A DNA stretch of 7,970 nucleotides. It comes from Verrucomicrobiales bacterium (GTDB lineage Bacteria; Verrucomicrobiota; Verrucomicrobiia; Verrucomicrobiales; Akkermansiaceae). The stretch covers positions 1-7,970 of the forward strand of contig PBTU01000097.1 of assembly GCA_002729295.1 (NCBI GenBank), given 5' to 3'. Position numbers and translations under genes: made by a program. The notes below the pieces were generated by a model, which saw only the letters and a list, made by a program, of their open reading frames with translations, ran no database searches and was not told the origin of the DNA. This document shows positions 5,987 to 7,970 of the stretch, in pieces; within the stretch, counting starts at the first letter, position 1; every line of letters starts with the position of its first letter.

Positions 5987-7970
5987 TCAGCGATAAAGAA
6001 GAACCCCCGACCTTCTTGGAGTAAACTTCTCAAGCCCGGTTTCCCAGGAATTCACGATCTCCTTTCTTGGCTTCAAGCTCTTGATCGCGGTCTCTGTTTT
6101 CGGATGCCGCAAAAGAGTGTTCAGCTTTTTAATTTCCCACTTTTTGGGATAGAGCTCCCGTAAGGTCTGTGCCAACAAAATTCCCAATTCCACTGAAGGG
6201 CAATTCGCGGGATCTTTTAAAATAATACGCGCCCCGCCGCATTCCTCCTTGGCGAATTTGCTCGCGGTGGGCGTGAAGCGAACAGGCACGAAAGCCAACC
6301 CGGGCAGCTGGGCCGCAGAGAGCTTTCGAGCGAACACCTCTTCGTCAATGTAGCTCGCACCAAAAACTTCAAAAGGAAACTTCGTCCCCCGCCCAACCGA
6401 AACATTGGTGAATTCCAGCAAACCAAGCCCCGGATAAAGCGTCGCCGCCGCGAGATTGGGCATGTTGGGTGAGGGCTTGATCCAAGGCAATCCGGTTTCG
6501 TCAAAGCGCATCCCACGCCTCCAATTCTCCACAGGAATGACGGTGAGCTTCAGCTTGGGGCAGTGTTCCTTTTGATACAGCCTCGCAATTTCTCCAATTG
6601 TCATTCCGTGTTGTAGCGGCACCTGATGAAAAGAGGTGAAGGTCGGATCACCATCGCGCATGGGACCGGCCACCTTATTGGCTCCGATGGGATTCACCCG
6701 GTCGAGAACGACAAACTTCAAGCCCGCGTCCGCCGCCGCTTCCATCGCCAGGCCCATCGTTGAAATGAAGGTATAAAATCGCGTCCCGATATCCTGCATA
6801 TCAAAAACGAGGGCATCGATCTCCGCGAGGTGTTCGGCTTTGGGTTTGCGACGATCTTCCCCGGCATAAAGACTCACCACCGGAAGTTTCGTTTTATCAT
6901 CCACTCCATCCTCAACCTTCTCATCCAAAGTCCCCCGAATCCCGTGCTCGGGTCCGAAAAGCAACTTGAGGTCTACCTTATCGGAGCAATGCAAGAGATC
7001 GATCGTCGTGATGCGCCTCTTGTTGATCCCGGTCTGATTCGTAATCAAGCCCACGCGCATTCCTTTCAGCGCTGCGAATTGATCTCGCTCCAAGACATCG
7101 ATCCCATTCAGCACATTGGGAGACTTCGGCGACTTCGGCACCACTTTCGGAAGAGTTTCTGTCACGGTCGAAAAATTAAAGCCCGTGGCCTTTGCGGCGA
7201 GAGTTCCCAGCTTACTTCGCAAGGCGAGCACGTTGCCGCCAAAAGGATGGTTTCGGTTGCTCAGAAAAATCACAAAGCTCTCGCTCGCCCGGTCGATCCA
7301 CATCGAAGTTCCCGTCCATCCGGTGTGCCCAAACGATCCTTTGGGATACAACTCACCTCGCAACGAGGAATAGGGCGAATCGATATCGAAGCCCAGCCCC
7401 CGGCGAGAATCGATATTCGCAGGCGACTGCACCGAAGTCATGAGGCGAATCGTCTCAGGCTTTAGAACTCCACCGCCGCCATTCAGAAGCACCCGGGCAA
7501 AGCGGGCCAGATCATCAGTGGAGCTAAAAAGCCCCGCATGTCCTGCCACTCCCCCCATTCGTCGCGCCGTTGGGTCATGCACGATTCCTCTTAAAAGACT
7601 CCCATCCGCAAGAAGGGTGGTGGGAGCAATCCGGCCCTTCAATTTGGGATCGGGCAGATAGGAAGTTTCCTTCATTCCCAAAGGCAGAAAGATTTCCTGC
7701 CGACAATAATCCTGGAGAGGCATCCCGGAAACCCGCGCTACGATTTCGCCCAGCAGGATGAAATTGAGGTCACTGTATCGATAGTCGAACCCTGCTTTTC
7801 CCTGCGACGGTTCGCCAGCAGCCATGACAATACCATTCTTGTATCCACTCCACTCATAGTCTCTGCGCAATCCCGCGGCCAATCCCGAGGTATGCGTTAG
7901 AAGATGCCGAATGGTAATCTTCGGTTTATTGGAATCCCCGATCAACTCCGGCAGGTAGCGCTGCGCGGGC
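5987..7970 (-). CDS. Serine hydrolase (beta-lactamase fold) fused to NamZ/DUF1343 exo-muramidase, 5' end outside the window
   Basis: The frame is open to the right edge. The first apparent start at 7945 is a TTG inside coding sequence, because AQRYLPE directly before it continues the family pattern. Numbering from that TTG, residues 1-255 are a class C beta-lactamase/S12-type serine hydrolase: ITIRHLLTHTSGL at 10-22, Tyr57 of YSDLNF, and His207-Thr208-Gly209. The SxxK nucleophile motif must lie outside the window. A proline- and lysine-rich linker (about 262-276) leads to DUF1343/NamZ (about 281-652), with GPEHGIRG at 331-338 and later FDMQDIGTRFYTF, DRVNPIG and SPNMPN. NamZ (GH171) releases terminal N-acetylmuramic acid. 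In Bacillus subtilis the adjacent genes amiE, nagZ and namZ recycle muropeptides, and AmiE is a beta-lactamase-fold amidase. A joint amidase-muramidase role is therefore a reasonable inference, but an esterase or D-peptidase activity is not excluded. Confidence 0.9.
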   Translation of the reverse strand, partial: PAQRYLPELIGDSNKPKITIRHLLTHTSGLAAGLRRDYEWSGYKNGIVMAAGEPSQGKAGFDYRYSDLNFILLGEIVARVSGMPLQDYCRQEIFLPLGMKETSYLPDPKLKGRIAPTTLLADGSLLRGIVHDPTARRMGGVAGHAGLFSSTDDLARFARVLLNGGGGVLKPETIRLMTSVQSPANIDSRRGLGFDIDSPYSSLRGELYPKGSFGHTGWTGTSMWIDRASESFVIFLSNRNHPFGGNVLALRSKLGTLAAKATGFNFSTVTETLPKVVPKSPKSPNVLNGIDVLERDQFAALKGMRVGLITNQTGINKRRITTIDLLHCSDKVDLKLLFGPEHGIRGTLDEKVEDGVDDKTKLPVVSLYAGEDRRKPKAEHLAEIDALVFDMQDIGTRFYTFISTMGLAMEAAADAGLKFVVLDRVNPIGANKVAGPMRDGDPTFTSFHQVPLQHGMTIGEIARLYQKEHCPKLKLTVIPVENWRRGMRFDETGLPWIKPSPNMPNLAAATLYPGLGLLEFTNVSVGRGTKFPFEVFGASYIDEEVFARKLSAAQLPGLAFVPVRFTPTASKFAKEECGGARIILKDPANCPSVELGILLAQTLRELYPKKWEIKKLNTLLRHPKTETAIKSLKPRKEIVNSWETGLEKFTPRRSGVLLYR
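7122..7139. repeat. Tandem 9-base duplication in the interdomain linker
   Basis: GACTTCGGC occurs twice in direct succession. On the minus strand this encodes the repeated PKS of the linker (VPKSPKSPN) between the serine hydrolase and NamZ domains. It keeps the frame and merely lengthens a flexible region. Confidence 0.7.

Noticed and set aside
6830..7465. 211-codon plus-strand open frame inside the fusion gene
   Set aside because: Antisense to well-conserved NamZ and serine hydrolase motifs; low-complexity basic translation typical of a shadow frame.
7943..7945. TTG as true start of the serine hydrolase/NamZ gene
   Set aside because: Codons before it (AQRYLPE) continue the beta-lactamase family pattern and the SxxK motif is still missing, so the gene begins beyond the window.

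Overview
The window looks like chromosomal DNA of a bacterium from the Planctomycetota/Verrucomicrobiota side of the PVC group, with moderate GC. The evidence is the gene set. It holds two exported-type formylglycine sulfatases plus the tail of a third, a SASA-type carbohydrate esterase, a DUF1552 C-terminal tail (a family typical of these phyla), a secreted endonuclease/exonuclease/phosphatase-fold (EEP) hydrolase, and a serine hydrolase fused to a NamZ/DUF1343 muramidase. Shine-Dalgarno sequences are weak or absent. This assignment is an inference from gene content, not from a marker gene.

Layout. Bases 1-1732 (+) are a sulfatase whose reading frame is already open at the left edge. It converges on a block of minus-strand genes. 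In transcription order (right to left) these are: a 5'-truncated serine beta-lactamase-fold hydrolase/NamZ fusion (5987-7970, running off the right edge); a 400-base stretch without an intact gene; a secreted EEP hydrolase (4690-5583); an SGSH-like (heparan N-sulfatase-like) sulfatase (3054-4526) with a candidate promoter; a 257-base gap; and a SASA/CE6-like acetylesterase (1780-2796). The 47 bases between the convergent genes (1733-1779) show nothing recognisable.

The least ordinary part is what lies between the minus-strand genes. Three of the gaps contain what read as C-terminal ends of other proteins, with no 5' body. They are a DUF1552 tail and a third sulfatase tail back to back (5642-5941), a short EEP-like tail straight behind the EEP gene (4633-4689), and a metallophosphatase-like tail behind the SGSH-like sulfatase (2860-3051). 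All are on the minus strand and each ends in its own stop codon. Together with the uneven base composition of neighbouring genes, this suggests a locus assembled by repeated replacement or insertion that left 3' stumps of the former occupants.

Function. The intact set fits an outward-facing degradation locus: sulfatases and an acetylesterase remove sulfate and acetyl groups from complex glycans, the EEP protein is an exported phosphodiesterase or nuclease of unknown substrate, and the fusion protein probably acts on cell-wall muropeptides. No transporter, regulator, sulfatase-maturation enzyme, RNA gene, CRISPR array or insertion sequence was seen.
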